Assembly: GCA_000824785.1 (NCBI GenBank)
Contig: CCNB01000043.1
Coordinates: forward strand, 250,107 to 314,106
DNA from: Mesorhizobium plurifarium
GTDB taxonomy: Bacteria > Pseudomonadota > Alphaproteobacteria > Rhizobiales > Rhizobiaceae
Reading direction: 5' to 3'
Length of the DNA stretch: 64,000 nt
Shown: one piece after another, positions 1-8,130 of the stretch
How the letters are laid out: every line of letters begins with the position of its first letter
Position numbering within the stretch: position 1 is the stretch's first letter
The notes under the pieces: model-generated
Told to the model about the DNA's origin: nothing
The model's database searches: none
Seen by the model: only the letters and a program-made list of their open reading frames with translations
Translations under genes and position numbers: made by a program

Positions 1-1
1 A

Positions 2-46
2 GCAGGTTGCGCAAAAGTGTCCTACGGTTTTGCGGTCAGAACCTGC
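2..46. repeat. Intergenic palindromic hairpin element
   Basis: The arms GCAGGTT (2-8) and AACCTGC (40-46) are complementary, with an inner pair CGCAAAA (10-16) and TTTTGCG (28-34). The stretch after it (GAAAAACAAAG) resembles the AAACAAAG that follows the left half of the repeats near 33 kb and 48.5 kb. It lies upstream of the first gene. Likely one of the short mosaic palindromes dispersed between rhizobial genes; it could fold in RNA but has no T-tract. Confidence 0.6.
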
Positions 47-137
47 GAAAAACAAAGGAATCCAGGCAGATATTCGTGGGGCACCTCACGATTATCTGCT
101 TGGGCGGCGCCGCTGACTTCATCTCCACGGCAGTCTC

Positions 138-1283
138 ATGACACCTGAGAACGACGCGGCGGCTCGCTATTTCTCCGCCATCACGGCGGCGCTGAGCGGG
201 CTGGAAGTGTTCATGCGCGACGATCGCTCGCCGCTTTACCGGCACGGCATCGTCGCCAGGATCGTCGCGGAATATATCGCGCGGCTGGACAAGTCCTTTG
301 CCTGCTGGCGCAACCGGCTCGGCTTCATGGACACGTTCCGCATCTCGCGCGCCGACAGCGGCTATCCCGTTTTCCAGAACCTGCTCGAATTGGAAAACGA
401 CCGCCAGCAGGCCGATGCCCGCCTGGCCAACATCCCGCAGGCCGGCGAGCTGCGCGAGGAGATGGCCGACTTCATCCTGCGCCACAAGGAATTTCCGGAA
501 GCGCTGCAAAAGTCGATGGCCGAGCGGCTCTATCTGGAGGACGTCAAGAGCGAGGCGACCTTCGGCCCGTTCACCCTGGCGCAGACGGCCAAGGTCTCGG
601 TCAACCCGAAGACCATGCGGCCCTATTATCTGGTCCATTGGGCGACGTTCGACGGCAGCGCCAACCTGCCGCTGGTCTATATGGTGACGGTGGAGGACTC
701 CTCCGATAGCATGGTGCGCCAACTGGTCGACGTGAACGGCAAGCTGAACGAGAAGGTCGATATCCCGCTACCCGTCGACGGCCTGCTCAATCCCGAGCTT
801 GCGCACCGCTTCGACGACTTCACCGAGAAGAATTCGGCCTACACGCTCTCGCCAGCGACGATCGCCGTCAATCTGGACAAGGATTTCGAGCCACTGCACC
901 CCAAGCAATTGCGGCGCGTCGTGCTTGGGCCCTTCTACTCGGCCGGCATCACCGACAACAATTCGACCGTGGCCGAGGTGCTCTCCAAGGTGCGCAAGCC
1001 CGAGAATGCCTGGCTGCTCACCTGGACCATCCAGGAGGTCTTTTCCAAGGCCGAGAAACCCGGCCGCAAGGGTCTTTTCTCCAGCGAGAAGACCACGCAG
1101 GAATTCTTCATCAACACCGACGACCTCGAAGCGGCGCGCCAGGGCGTGTCGAGCTACGAGAACCACGCGCTGATCCCGCACGAGGCCTACCAGGCGCTTT
1201 ATGCCGCCGGCGAAGCGCAGAAGATCTTTTCCGGCTACAAGGTCCACATCCTGTCCAACGGACAGGTCATCAGCGATGTGTGA
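138..1283 (+). CDS. Conserved hypothetical protein, first gene of an AAA+ ATPase cluster
   Basis: A 381-residue soluble protein with no signal peptide, no obvious membrane segment and no motif I recognise. It is rich in charged residues and has long predicted helices in its first 150 residues. The ATG at 138 has only a weak ribosome site. It ends 24 bases before the AAA+ ATPase gene on the same strand, so the two are probably co-transcribed. Its role is most likely tied to that ATPase, for example as a partner or substrate adaptor; that is inference from position only. Confidence 0.75.
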   Translation: MTPENDAAARYFSAITAALSGLEVFMRDDRSPLYRHGIVARIVAEYIARLDKSFACWRNRLGFMDTFRISRADSGYPVFQNLLELENDRQQADARLANIPQAGELREEMADFILRHKEFPEALQKSMAERLYLEDVKSEATFGPFTLAQTAKVSVNPKTMRPYYLVHWATFDGSANLPLVYMVTVEDSSDSMVRQLVDVNGKLNEKVDIPLPVDGLLNPELAHRFDDFTEKNSAYTLSPATIAVNLDKDFEPLHPKQLRRVVLGPFYSAGITDNNSTVAEVLSKVRKPENAWLLTWTIQEVFSKAEKPGRKGLFSSEKTTQEFFINTDDLEAARQGVSSYENHALIPHEAYQALYAAGEAQKIFSGYKVHILSNGQVISDV

Positions 1284-1307
1284 CCGTCAAACCGCGGAGC
1301 ATCCTTC

Positions 1308-3218
1308 ATGGACACCGGCCTGACAACGATCTCGGAAGCCGCAATCGAAAAGCACCGCGCGACCGCGCAGAGCTTCATCACCCGCATCGTCGTGCTTGAG
1401 GACCCTTCGCGCGAATCCGGCACCGCGCTTGCCGGCACCAACCGCCGCTTCGTCTCGACCGTGTCGGTCGGCTCGGTGCGCCGCACGCGCGAGGTAGAGC
1501 TCACCAAGACGGTTGCCGCGATCCATCCCGACGACCAGTTGATGACGATCCCGCAGCACACGCTGCTCTACCGCTCCCGGCGCGGCCTGGCGATCGCGCT
1601 GGCTATTTCGGATGTCTTCGCCGAAGGCTCCGACCTCGAAAGCCTGCAGGCGAAGAACGCGCGGGCGCCGCTGGAAGGTGACGAGGCCACCACCTTCAAG
1701 AGGCTTCTGTCGGCTTCGGCTTACGTCTCGGCCTTCAGCTTCGCCTCCTACCTGTTCCAGTTGATCGACAGCGACGGCGAGGCGCCGAACGACATCCCCG
1801 AGCCCGACTTCCTTTTCGACACGCCGCAGGACGCGGTGAAGTCGATCGTCGCCGGCCTCGACAAGGCGATCGCCGGTTCGAAGGATGACGCCGATCTGAC
1901 GACGCGAACGCGGGCTTTTGCCCGCATCGCCATCGACGGGCTTTTGGCGCGAAAAGGCCGTTTCGACGGCATCGGTCCGTTCGAGAACGCGCATATCCGC
2001 ATCGACATCGATGACTTCACCCTCGACGGTTTCGACGTCGCGCCGGGCAAGCGTTCCAAGCCGCTGGTGATGACCTTCAAGAAGCCGGAGGAGGTCGTCG
2101 GCAACCACATCGCCAAGTATCAATCGGTCAAATTGGCCAAGATGCTGATGGCCTATGATTTCGAGCGCGAGCTGAACCCCTTCGTCGAGCTTGGCGGCTT
2201 CCTGTTCACCTTCATCGGCGACGGCGCGCCGGGCACCGGCAAGACGACGCTGATCCAGATGATCGCCGGCCTCGTCAACGGCTACTGCCAGGTCGCCGGC
2301 TATCCCTTCGTTTATGAGAATTTCGGCGTCGACCAGATCTCGTCCTATCAGGGCAAGTCGGGCCAGAACTGCCGCCAGTTCATCAACAACGTGCTCAATC
2401 CGCGCGTCATCGGCTTCGGCACCATCGACGACATCGACCAGGTGGCCGCGCGCCGTTCCGACGATCGCGCTTCCGCCGGCCAACAGGAGATCACCGGCGT
2501 CTTGATGGACGCCTTCGCCGGCGCCTCGACGGTGGTGCGCGGCAATTGCTCCTTCGGCATGTTTTCCAACTACCCGGAAAATGTCGACGACGCGCTGCGC
2601 CAGCGCGCCGGCGCCCGCTGGCTGGTCGACGGCCCGCAGACCCGCGACGACTACATCGACATCTTCGTGCTGCTTGCCGGCAAGAACCACAAGATCCCGC
2701 TCGGGGACCACGAGCTCTATGCCGCGCAGGAGATTCAGCGCGCCGTGGCCGAAGCCTATGAGGAACATGAAAAGCCGCAGGAAGACGGGCTGATGAAGGT
2801 CTATGAGCGCTACATGAAGGAGAATGGCGCGCCCAAGACCATGGCCGATGTCGGCACCTACCTGCACCTGATCAAGGACGCCGAGCCGCGCTTCACCGGC
2901 CGCGCCATCAAGAACGTCACCGACGCGATAAAAATGCGCGCCATGGACATCGAGCTGCCGGACGATTGGTTCGAGAAGCCGGAAGCCTTCATGCATAAGA
3001 GCTACGACGACAAGAAGGCGATGATCGAGGAACTGCGCGGGCCGTTCTCGATGGACATGGTCATGCAGGAGATCAACCGCTACGCCGATTCCGAGTTCCG
3101 CTATTCCGAGAAGTCGGATGACGCGGCGGTGGAGAAGCTCCTGCGCGACGCAAGGCTGCGCGAGCGAGCAGCGCGCGAGATGGAGGAATTGAAGAAGAAG
3201 GGGTTGTGGAATGCTTGA
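1308..3218 (+). CDS. AAA+ family ATPase
   Basis: A 636-residue protein with a C-terminal AAA+ module. Walker A is GDGAPGTGKTT (about residues 304-314). A Walker B-like stretch, GTIDDID, lies at about 371-377, and a candidate arginine finger in LRQRAGARW at about 430. The first 300 residues match nothing I recognise and may be a substrate or partner domain. The start is supported by GGAG at 1296-1299. ATP-driven remodelling is expected from the family; the target is unknown. Neighbours on both sides are unknown proteins, followed by a DUF2333 membrane protein, which suggests an envelope-associated complex. Confidence 0.85.
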   Translation: MDTGLTTISEAAIEKHRATAQSFITRIVVLEDPSRESGTALAGTNRRFVSTVSVGSVRRTREVELTKTVAAIHPDDQLMTIPQHTLLYRSRRGLAIALAISDVFAEGSDLESLQAKNARAPLEGDEATTFKRLLSASAYVSAFSFASYLFQLIDSDGEAPNDIPEPDFLFDTPQDAVKSIVAGLDKAIAGSKDDADLTTRTRAFARIAIDGLLARKGRFDGIGPFENAHIRIDIDDFTLDGFDVAPGKRSKPLVMTFKKPEEVVGNHIAKYQSVKLAKMLMAYDFERELNPFVELGGFLFTFIGDGAPGTGKTTLIQMIAGLVNGYCQVAGYPFVYENFGVDQISSYQGKSGQNCRQFINNVLNPRVIGFGTIDDIDQVAARRSDDRASAGQQEITGVLMDAFAGASTVVRGNCSFGMFSNYPENVDDALRQRAGARWLVDGPQTRDDYIDIFVLLAGKNHKIPLGDHELYAAQEIQRAVAEAYEEHEKPQEDGLMKVYERYMKENGAPKTMADVGTYLHLIKDAEPRFTGRAIKNVTDAIKMRAMDIELPDDWFEKPEAFMHKSYDDKKAMIEELRGPFSMDMVMQEINRYADSEFRYSEKSDDAAVEKLLRDARLRERAAREMEELKKKGLWNA

Positions 3219-3233
3219 GCTGCGCCAACGCCC

Positions 3234-3436
3234 CCTTCTCCCCTTGTGGGAGAAGGTGGATCGGCGCGATAGCGCCGAGACGGATGAGGGGTGTTCCAGG
3301 GAACGCCATCGTCTCACTCCGCTGGAACACCCCTCATCCGTCGCCTTCGGCGACACCTTCTCCCACAAGGGGAGAAGGAGAAGTCGTGCCCCTCATCCGC
3401 CCTTCGGACACCTTCTCCCCGTGAACGGGGAGAAGG
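3234..3436. repeat. RIME-like palindromic repeat cluster
   Basis: Three repeat units fill the gap. A left arm (3234-3297) running from CCTTCTCCCCTTGTGGGAG to GGTGTTCC is repeated in inverted orientation at 3324-3378, making a large palindrome. A third, partial unit (3389-3436) ends in the hairpin CCTTCTCCCC-GTGAAC-GGGGAGAAGG. This is the well-known rhizobial intergenic mosaic type. The last unit abuts the next gene and its AGAAGGG supplies that gene's ribosome binding site. Confidence 0.85.
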
Positions 3437-3440
3437 GATA

Positions 3441-4739
3441 ATGGCCAAGAAACCCGACCTCCTTCGCGACAACGAGCTGATCTACGGCAGGCTGCTCGCC
3501 ATCGACGAGCCGCATCTCATCCAGCGCTACAACAAGGCGCTTGCTGCGTTCGGGCTTGAGCCGACCAAGCTTAAGAGCTTCCAGATCGACCGCACCGGCT
3601 TCTCGCCCGAGATCGCCGAGGAGTGCGGCGACTACAACTATCTCGATCCCAACGAGGTCAACCGCCGCTTCATCATCCTGACGCCGTCGCAGATCGACCT
3701 GCCGGTGGTGCACACCGCCTTCTCCAACACCTCGCAGCTGATGTTCGAATTCATGTCGAAGAACCAGCGCGCCATCGACGCGCTGACCATCAAGGACGTG
3801 ATCTACGGCGAGATCGAGGACTCGGTCCCCAAGGTCAACGACATCGAGGACCTGCTGTCGATCAACCAGGTCGAGTTCAAGGTGCTGTCGGCCGAGGACG
3901 TGCTGGGCAAGGCTGCCGAGCTCGGCAAGCTGGTCGACCGGCTGAAGCAGGAGCCCGACGCCTGGCGCGACAACGCCATGCTCCAGCGCATGGTCGATCT
4001 TGCCAAGGTCTGCGGCGACATCCGCGAGAACGCGCTGGTGCCGGACCAGGTGATCTTCCGCCACAACGCCTATTGGACCAGCCATTTCGGCGGGCTCTAT
4101 GTCTTCGTCGACCCCGACATGACGACGGTGATCAGCGACCCTGCCGCTCCCGGCTTCCGCCGCTCGCGGCCTTGGCAGGTGAGCTATCTGTCGATCAACG
4201 ACGCCGACAAGGTGTTCCGCTTCCTGGCCGCCACCGGCCGCCTCGACCTGCCGCGCGCTTCCTGGATCGAGGCTTCAGGCTATCTCGAACACCGCGCCGA
4301 GATGATCGTGCGCGCGCTGATCCGCGATGCCGAGCCCAACCGCAACCTGACCGATGTCGACAAGGTCTGGCTGCAGACCTGGATCCACGGCCATGCCGAC
4401 CTCATCGCCCAGGACGGGAACTTCCCGTTTCTCAACGCCGCCAAGCGCGAGATCGCCCAGTTCGGCCACCTCAAGATCGAGGACGTGCCGCCGCGCCAGC
4501 GCTTCCTGGTCGTGCGCGCCAAGCCCGAACACCCCGACGCCTGGCTGACCAACCAGCTGATCTCGGATTTCGTGCCGCAGGACTTCGTTTCGCGCTACGT
4601 CTTCAACAAGCCCGGCTTCTACAAGGACTATGACGGCTTCAGCGACGCGTGGCGGACGCATGTTGTGGACGTTCTGAAAACCACATATTTGAAGGACAAG
4701 GCGGCGTTCCGCGCGCGCCTTTATGGCCTGACTGACTAG
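3441..4739 (+). CDS. Conserved hypothetical protein of the AAA+ cluster
   Basis: A 432-residue soluble protein starting MAKKPDLLRD. The reading frame stays open further upstream, but that part is only translated repeat DNA; the ATG at 3441 follows AGAAGGG at a normal distance. No catalytic motif or membrane segment is visible. It belongs to a co-directional set with the AAA+ ATPase before it and the DUF2333 gene after it. A perfect 12-bp terminator hairpin starts at its stop codon, so the DUF2333 gene may also have its own promoter. Confidence 0.75.
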   Translation: MAKKPDLLRDNELIYGRLLAIDEPHLIQRYNKALAAFGLEPTKLKSFQIDRTGFSPEIAEECGDYNYLDPNEVNRRFIILTPSQIDLPVVHTAFSNTSQLMFEFMSKNQRAIDALTIKDVIYGEIEDSVPKVNDIEDLLSINQVEFKVLSAEDVLGKAAELGKLVDRLKQEPDAWRDNAMLQRMVDLAKVCGDIRENALVPDQVIFRHNAYWTSHFGGLYVFVDPDMTTVISDPAAPGFRRSRPWQVSYLSINDADKVFRFLAATGRLDLPRASWIEASGYLEHRAEMIVRALIRDAEPNRNLTDVDKVWLQTWIHGHADLIAQDGNFPFLNAAKREIAQFGHLKIEDVPPRQRFLVVRAKPEHPDAWLTNQLISDFVPQDFVSRYVFNKPGFYKDYDGFSDAWRTHVVDVLKTTYLKDKAAFRARLYGLTD

Positions 4740-4777
4740 AACGAAATGAACCGTCATTTCGTTCTGACTTTTGTTTT
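4738..4777 (+). terminator. Rho-independent terminator after the unknown gene
   Basis: A perfect 12-bp stem pairs AGAACGAAATGA (4738-4749) with TCATTTCGTTCT (4754-4765) across loop ACCG. It is followed by the T-rich GACTTTTGTTTT. The stem begins inside the TAG stop codon of the upstream gene. Confidence 0.75.
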
Positions 4778-4780
4778 GGC

Positions 4781-4823
4781 GCATGATGTTACCCAAAAAG
4801 TCTGCAACTTTTTGGTATCATGC
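4781..4823. repeat. Palindromic intergenic element
   Basis: The outer arms GCATGAT (4781-4787) and ATCATGC (4817-4823) enclose an inner stem CCAAAAAG (4793-4800) and CTTTTTGG (4808-4815). It sits between the terminator and the DUF2333 gene and resembles the GCATGAT-type palindromes dispersed in Mesorhizobium genomes. Confidence 0.6.
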
Positions 4824-4841
4824 TAAGGGGGTGCCACAGCC

Positions 4842-5966
4842 ATGCTCGACCCGATCGTGAACTTCTTCACCCGGATCTTCCAATGGATCGGCCGTGGCAT
4901 CGGCTTCGTCATCGGCGTCATCCTGTGGCCGTTCATGTGGGTCGGCCGCTGGTACGGGCAGCGCGGCTGGATCCTCAAGGCGGTGGTCGGCCTTGCCCTC
5001 CTGGTGCTGATCGGCCTCTACGCCAATTTCTTCTACGCCACGCAGTGGTGGAACAATTTCAACCCGAGCTATCCCGACACCTACACGTTCGAGAAGCGCG
5101 ACGTTTCCGCCGGCGAGCAGGTTTCGGCCGGCAGCGGCACCGACACGGCCAAGACCTGCGGCAACTCGGCCATCGCCCAGGTCGCCGCCGATCTTACGGA
5201 TTTCAACGTCAACCAGAATGCCTGGATCTCGTCGATGATCCTCTACAAGCTCGGCCTGTTCGGCATCAACTGGGACAACACGCCCTGGATGGACAACAAG
5301 GCTTCCTTCCAGCGCGGCATCAACCAGGCGGTGCGGCGCACCGCGACCGAGCTTGCCGACAATCTCGGGCGCGTGCGTACGACCTCGCAGATCGACGCCG
5401 ACCTGCAGGATGCGCGCGGCAATCTGCAGTTCGACGAATACACCTGGTATTTCGGCCTGAGTCCGTTCGGCCCGAAGACGCCGACGCCGAGCTATTACCG
5501 CGACGCGGTGCGCAAGCTGCGTTCCTTCAACGCTCGGCTTGCCTCCTGCCAGGCGACCTTCGACGCCCGCGCCGACAACCTCAAGCAATATATCGACCGC
5601 ATCGCCTCGGACATCGGCTCGACCTCCGCCATCCTCAAGGAACGCGCCGAGAACCACAACAATGGCTGGTTCGACACCCGCGCCGACGACCGCTTCTGGT
5701 TCGCCTACGGCCAGCTCTACGCCTATTACGGCCTGATGAAGGGCGCCCAGGCCGACTTCGAGGGTGTGATCAAGGAAAAGCACCTGCAGAACCTGTGGGA
5801 TACGATGGATCAGCAATTCGTGTCGGCGCTGCGCATCCAGCCTTTCATCATCGCCAATGGCCGCGAGGATGGCTGGCTCCTGCCGACGCATCTGACGACG
5901 ATGGGCTTCTATATCCTGCGCGTTCGCTCCAACATGGTCGAAATCAGCAACGTGCTGACGCAATAG
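4842..5966 (+). CDS. DUF2333 family inner-membrane protein
   Basis: A 374-residue protein matching the DUF2333 family. The N-terminus has an amphipathic or membrane region (residues 1-35, ending in WPFMWVGRW), then a clear transmembrane segment near residues 46-66. The long remainder is probably periplasmic. The family has no established biochemical role. It follows the AAA+ ATPase cluster on the same strand, which hints at a membrane end for that system, although a terminator precedes it. A terminator follows at 5979. Confidence 0.85.
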   Translation: MLDPIVNFFTRIFQWIGRGIGFVIGVILWPFMWVGRWYGQRGWILKAVVGLALLVLIGLYANFFYATQWWNNFNPSYPDTYTFEKRDVSAGEQVSAGSGTDTAKTCGNSAIAQVAADLTDFNVNQNAWISSMILYKLGLFGINWDNTPWMDNKASFQRGINQAVRRTATELADNLGRVRTTSQIDADLQDARGNLQFDEYTWYFGLSPFGPKTPTPSYYRDAVRKLRSFNARLASCQATFDARADNLKQYIDRIASDIGSTSAILKERAENHNNGWFDTRADDRFWFAYGQLYAYYGLMKGAQADFEGVIKEKHLQNLWDTMDQQFVSALRIQPFIIANGREDGWLLPTHLTTMGFYILRVRSNMVEISNVLTQ

Positions 5967-5978
5967 CGCCGTCTCGAG

Positions 5979-6023
5979 GCGACAGGGCGATGGCGGATTT
6001 GCGTCGTCGCCCCTGTCGCTTTT
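5979..6023 (+). terminator. Terminator after DUF2333 gene
   Basis: GCGACAGGGCGA (5979-5990) pairs with TCGCCCCTGTCGC (6007-6019) with one bulge, followed by TTTT. The rest of the gap up to 6281 holds only a small hairpin (GAGCGG/CCGCTC near 6053-6069) and, presumably, the fhs promoter, which I cannot place. Confidence 0.6.
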
Positions 6024-6281
6024 CGCGCATTAGGCGGCTGTTTTGAGACGGCGGAGCGGCATCCGCTCTGGCTTCTATACGGCGCAACGACCGGGCCCGA
6101 GATGACTGCCTTGAAGAGGCCCGGCGACAGGAACGCTCTTTCTTAACAGGAAACATAGTTGCATGGAAGTTGACGCCGTGACAGCGACAGGGTTACATGC
6201 CCTTGCGTCCGGGCGGCGTTTCGACCATGCACGAATAATCGAACCCCTCCCCTCCACCGCTCACTCCAGAGGAAAGCCGTC

Positions 6282-7961
6282 ATGGCCGAAGTGAAGTCCG
6301 ACATCGAGATCGCCCGCGCCGCCAAGAAGAAACCGATCCAGGAGATCGGCGCCAAGATCGGCATCCCGAACGAGCATCTCTTACCCTATGGCCACGACAA
6401 GGCGAAGGTCTCGGCCGATTTCATCAAATCGGTGAAGGGCAACAAGGACGGCAAGCTGATCCTGGTCACCGCCATCAACCCGACGCCGGCCGGCGAAGGC
6501 AAGACGACCACCACGGTCGGTCTCGGCGACGGCCTCAACCGCATCGGCAAGAAGGCGATCATCTGCATCCGCGAAGCCTCGCTCGGCCCGAACTTCGGCA
6601 TGAAGGGCGGCGCCGCCGGCGGCGGCCTAGCCCAGGTCGTGCCGATGGACGACATGAACCTCCACTTCACCGGCGACTTCCACGCCATCACCACCGCCCA
6701 CAACCTGCTTTCGGCGCTGATCGACAACCATATCTACTGGGGCAACGAGCTCGGCATCGATATCCGCCGCGTCGCCTGGCGCCGCGTCATGGACATGAAC
6801 GACCGGGCGCTGCGCGAGATCATCTGCTCGCTGGGCGGCGTCGCCAACGGCTTCCCGCGCGAGGCCGGCTTCGACATCACCGTCGCTTCCGAAGTGATGG
6901 CGATCCTGTGCCTGGCCACCGACCTCAAGGACCTCGAGAAGCGCCTCGGCGACATCATCGTCGCCTACCGCCGCGACAAGTCGCCGGTCTATGCCCGCGA
7001 CCTCAAGGCCGACGGCGCCATGGCGGTGCTCTTGAAAGACGCCATCCAGCCCAATCTGGTGCAGACGCTGGAGAACAACCCGGCCTTCGTGCATGGCGGC
7101 CCGTTCGCCAACATCGCGCATGGCTGCAACTCGGTCGTCGCCACCACGACGGCGCTCAAGCTTGCCGACTATGTCGTCACCGAAGCCGGCTTCGGCGCCG
7201 ACCTCGGTGCCGAAAAGTTCTTCGACATCAAGTGCCGCAAGGCAGGGCTGAAGCCGGCTGCCGCCGTCATCGTCGCCACGGTGCGCGCCATGAAGATGAA
7301 TGGCGGCGTCAAGAAGGAAGACCTCGGCAAGGAAAACATCGAGGCGGTCAGGAAGGGCTGTGCCAATCTCGGCCGCCATATCGAGAACATCCGCCAGTTC
7401 GGCGTGCCGGCGGTGGTTGCCATCAACCACTTCTATTCCGACACCGAGGCCGAAATCCAGGCGATGAAGGACTATGTCGCCTCGATGGGTGAGGAGGCGA
7501 TCCTGTGCAAGCACTGGGCGCAGGGCTCGGCCGGCATCGAGGATCTCGCCAACAAGGTGGTGGCGCTCGCCGAATCCGGCGCTTCGCAGTTCGCGCCGCT
7601 CTATCCGGATGAGATGCCGCTGTTCGAGAAGGTCAACACCATCGTCCAGCGCATCTACCGCGGCTCCGAGGCCATCGCCGACAAGTCGGTGCGCGACCAG
7701 CTCAAGACCTGGGAGGAAGCCGGCTACGGCAAGCTGCCGGTCTGCATGGCCAAGACCCAGTACTCGTTTTCGACCGACCCGAACCTGCGCGGCGCGCCGA
7801 CCGGCCATACGGTGCCGATCCGCGAGGTCCGGCTCTCGGCCGGCGCCGGCTTCGTCGTCATCATCTGCGGCGAGATCATGACCATGCCGGGGCTGCCCAA
7901 GTCCCCGTCTTCGGAAAAGATCTTTCTCAACGAGCAGGGTCAGATCGAAGGCCTGTTCTAA
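6282..7961 (+). CDS. fhs: Formate--tetrahydrofolate ligase
   Basis: A 559-residue enzyme of normal family length. It makes 10-formyl-tetrahydrofolate from formate, tetrahydrofolate and ATP in the cytoplasm, feeding purine and one-carbon metabolism. The phosphate-binding loop TPAGEGKTTTT is at about residues 68-78, followed by the family stretches REASLGPNFGMKGGAAGGG and MNLHFTGDFHAITTAHN. The C-terminus is complete (MTMPGLPKSP). The start has AGAGGA a few bases upstream. It stands alone, between two terminators. Confidence 0.97.
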   Translation: MAEVKSDIEIARAAKKKPIQEIGAKIGIPNEHLLPYGHDKAKVSADFIKSVKGNKDGKLILVTAINPTPAGEGKTTTTVGLGDGLNRIGKKAIICIREASLGPNFGMKGGAAGGGLAQVVPMDDMNLHFTGDFHAITTAHNLLSALIDNHIYWGNELGIDIRRVAWRRVMDMNDRALREIICSLGGVANGFPREAGFDITVASEVMAILCLATDLKDLEKRLGDIIVAYRRDKSPVYARDLKADGAMAVLLKDAIQPNLVQTLENNPAFVHGGPFANIAHGCNSVVATTTALKLADYVVTEAGFGADLGAEKFFDIKCRKAGLKPAAAVIVATVRAMKMNGGVKKEDLGKENIEAVRKGCANLGRHIENIRQFGVPAVVAINHFYSDTEAEIQAMKDYVASMGEEAILCKHWAQGSAGIEDLANKVVALAESGASQFAPLYPDEMPLFEKVNTIVQRIYRGSEAIADKSVRDQLKTWEEAGYGKLPVCMAKTQYSFSTDPNLRGAPTGHTVPIREVRLSAGAGFVVIICGEIMTMPGLPKSPSSEKIFLNEQGQIEGLF

Positions 7962-7962
7962 A

Positions 7963-8062
7963 GCAATTCCAGGAAAAGTGCGCAGCGGTTTTCCGTCCGG
8001 AATTGCGTAAGAACTAAGAGATAGAGCGGTTCGCCGTTTCCGTGAAACGGTGAACCGCTCTA
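7963..8062. repeat. Two-hairpin intergenic mosaic repeat
   Basis: The left hairpin pairs GCAATTCC (7963-7970) with GGAATTGC (7999-8006). The right hairpin pairs TAGAGCGGTTC (8022-8032) with GAACCGCTCTA (8052-8062), with an inner CCGTTTC/GAAACGG stem. The right half recurs almost unchanged at the ends of the repeats at 33021-33122 and 48519-48620, each time joined to a different left half. Confidence 0.8.
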
Positions 8063-8088
8063 AGCACCCTCAGGCTGGAAACGATCAA

Positions 8089-8117
8089 GGGCGCCGCCTC
8101 ATCGCGGCGCCCTTTTT
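8089..8117 (+). terminator. fhs terminator
   Basis: GGGCGCCGC (8089-8097) and GCGGCGCCC (8104-8112) form a perfect 9-bp stem followed by TTTTT. It lies between fhs and a convergent gene. The T-tract is only on the fhs-sense strand. Confidence 0.85.
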
Positions 8118-8130
8118 GCGTCGCCGGCTT

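Noticed and set aside
1287..3368. A 693-codon open frame antisense to the AAA+ ATPase
   Set aside because: It is an open shadow of a high-GC gene; the sense protein has intact Walker motifs and a good ribosome site, and the antisense product is low-complexity and matches nothing.
6024..6281. A riboswitch upstream of fhs
   Set aside because: I could not find a conserved tetrahydrofolate, glycine or SAM aptamer pattern; only a small hairpin is visible.
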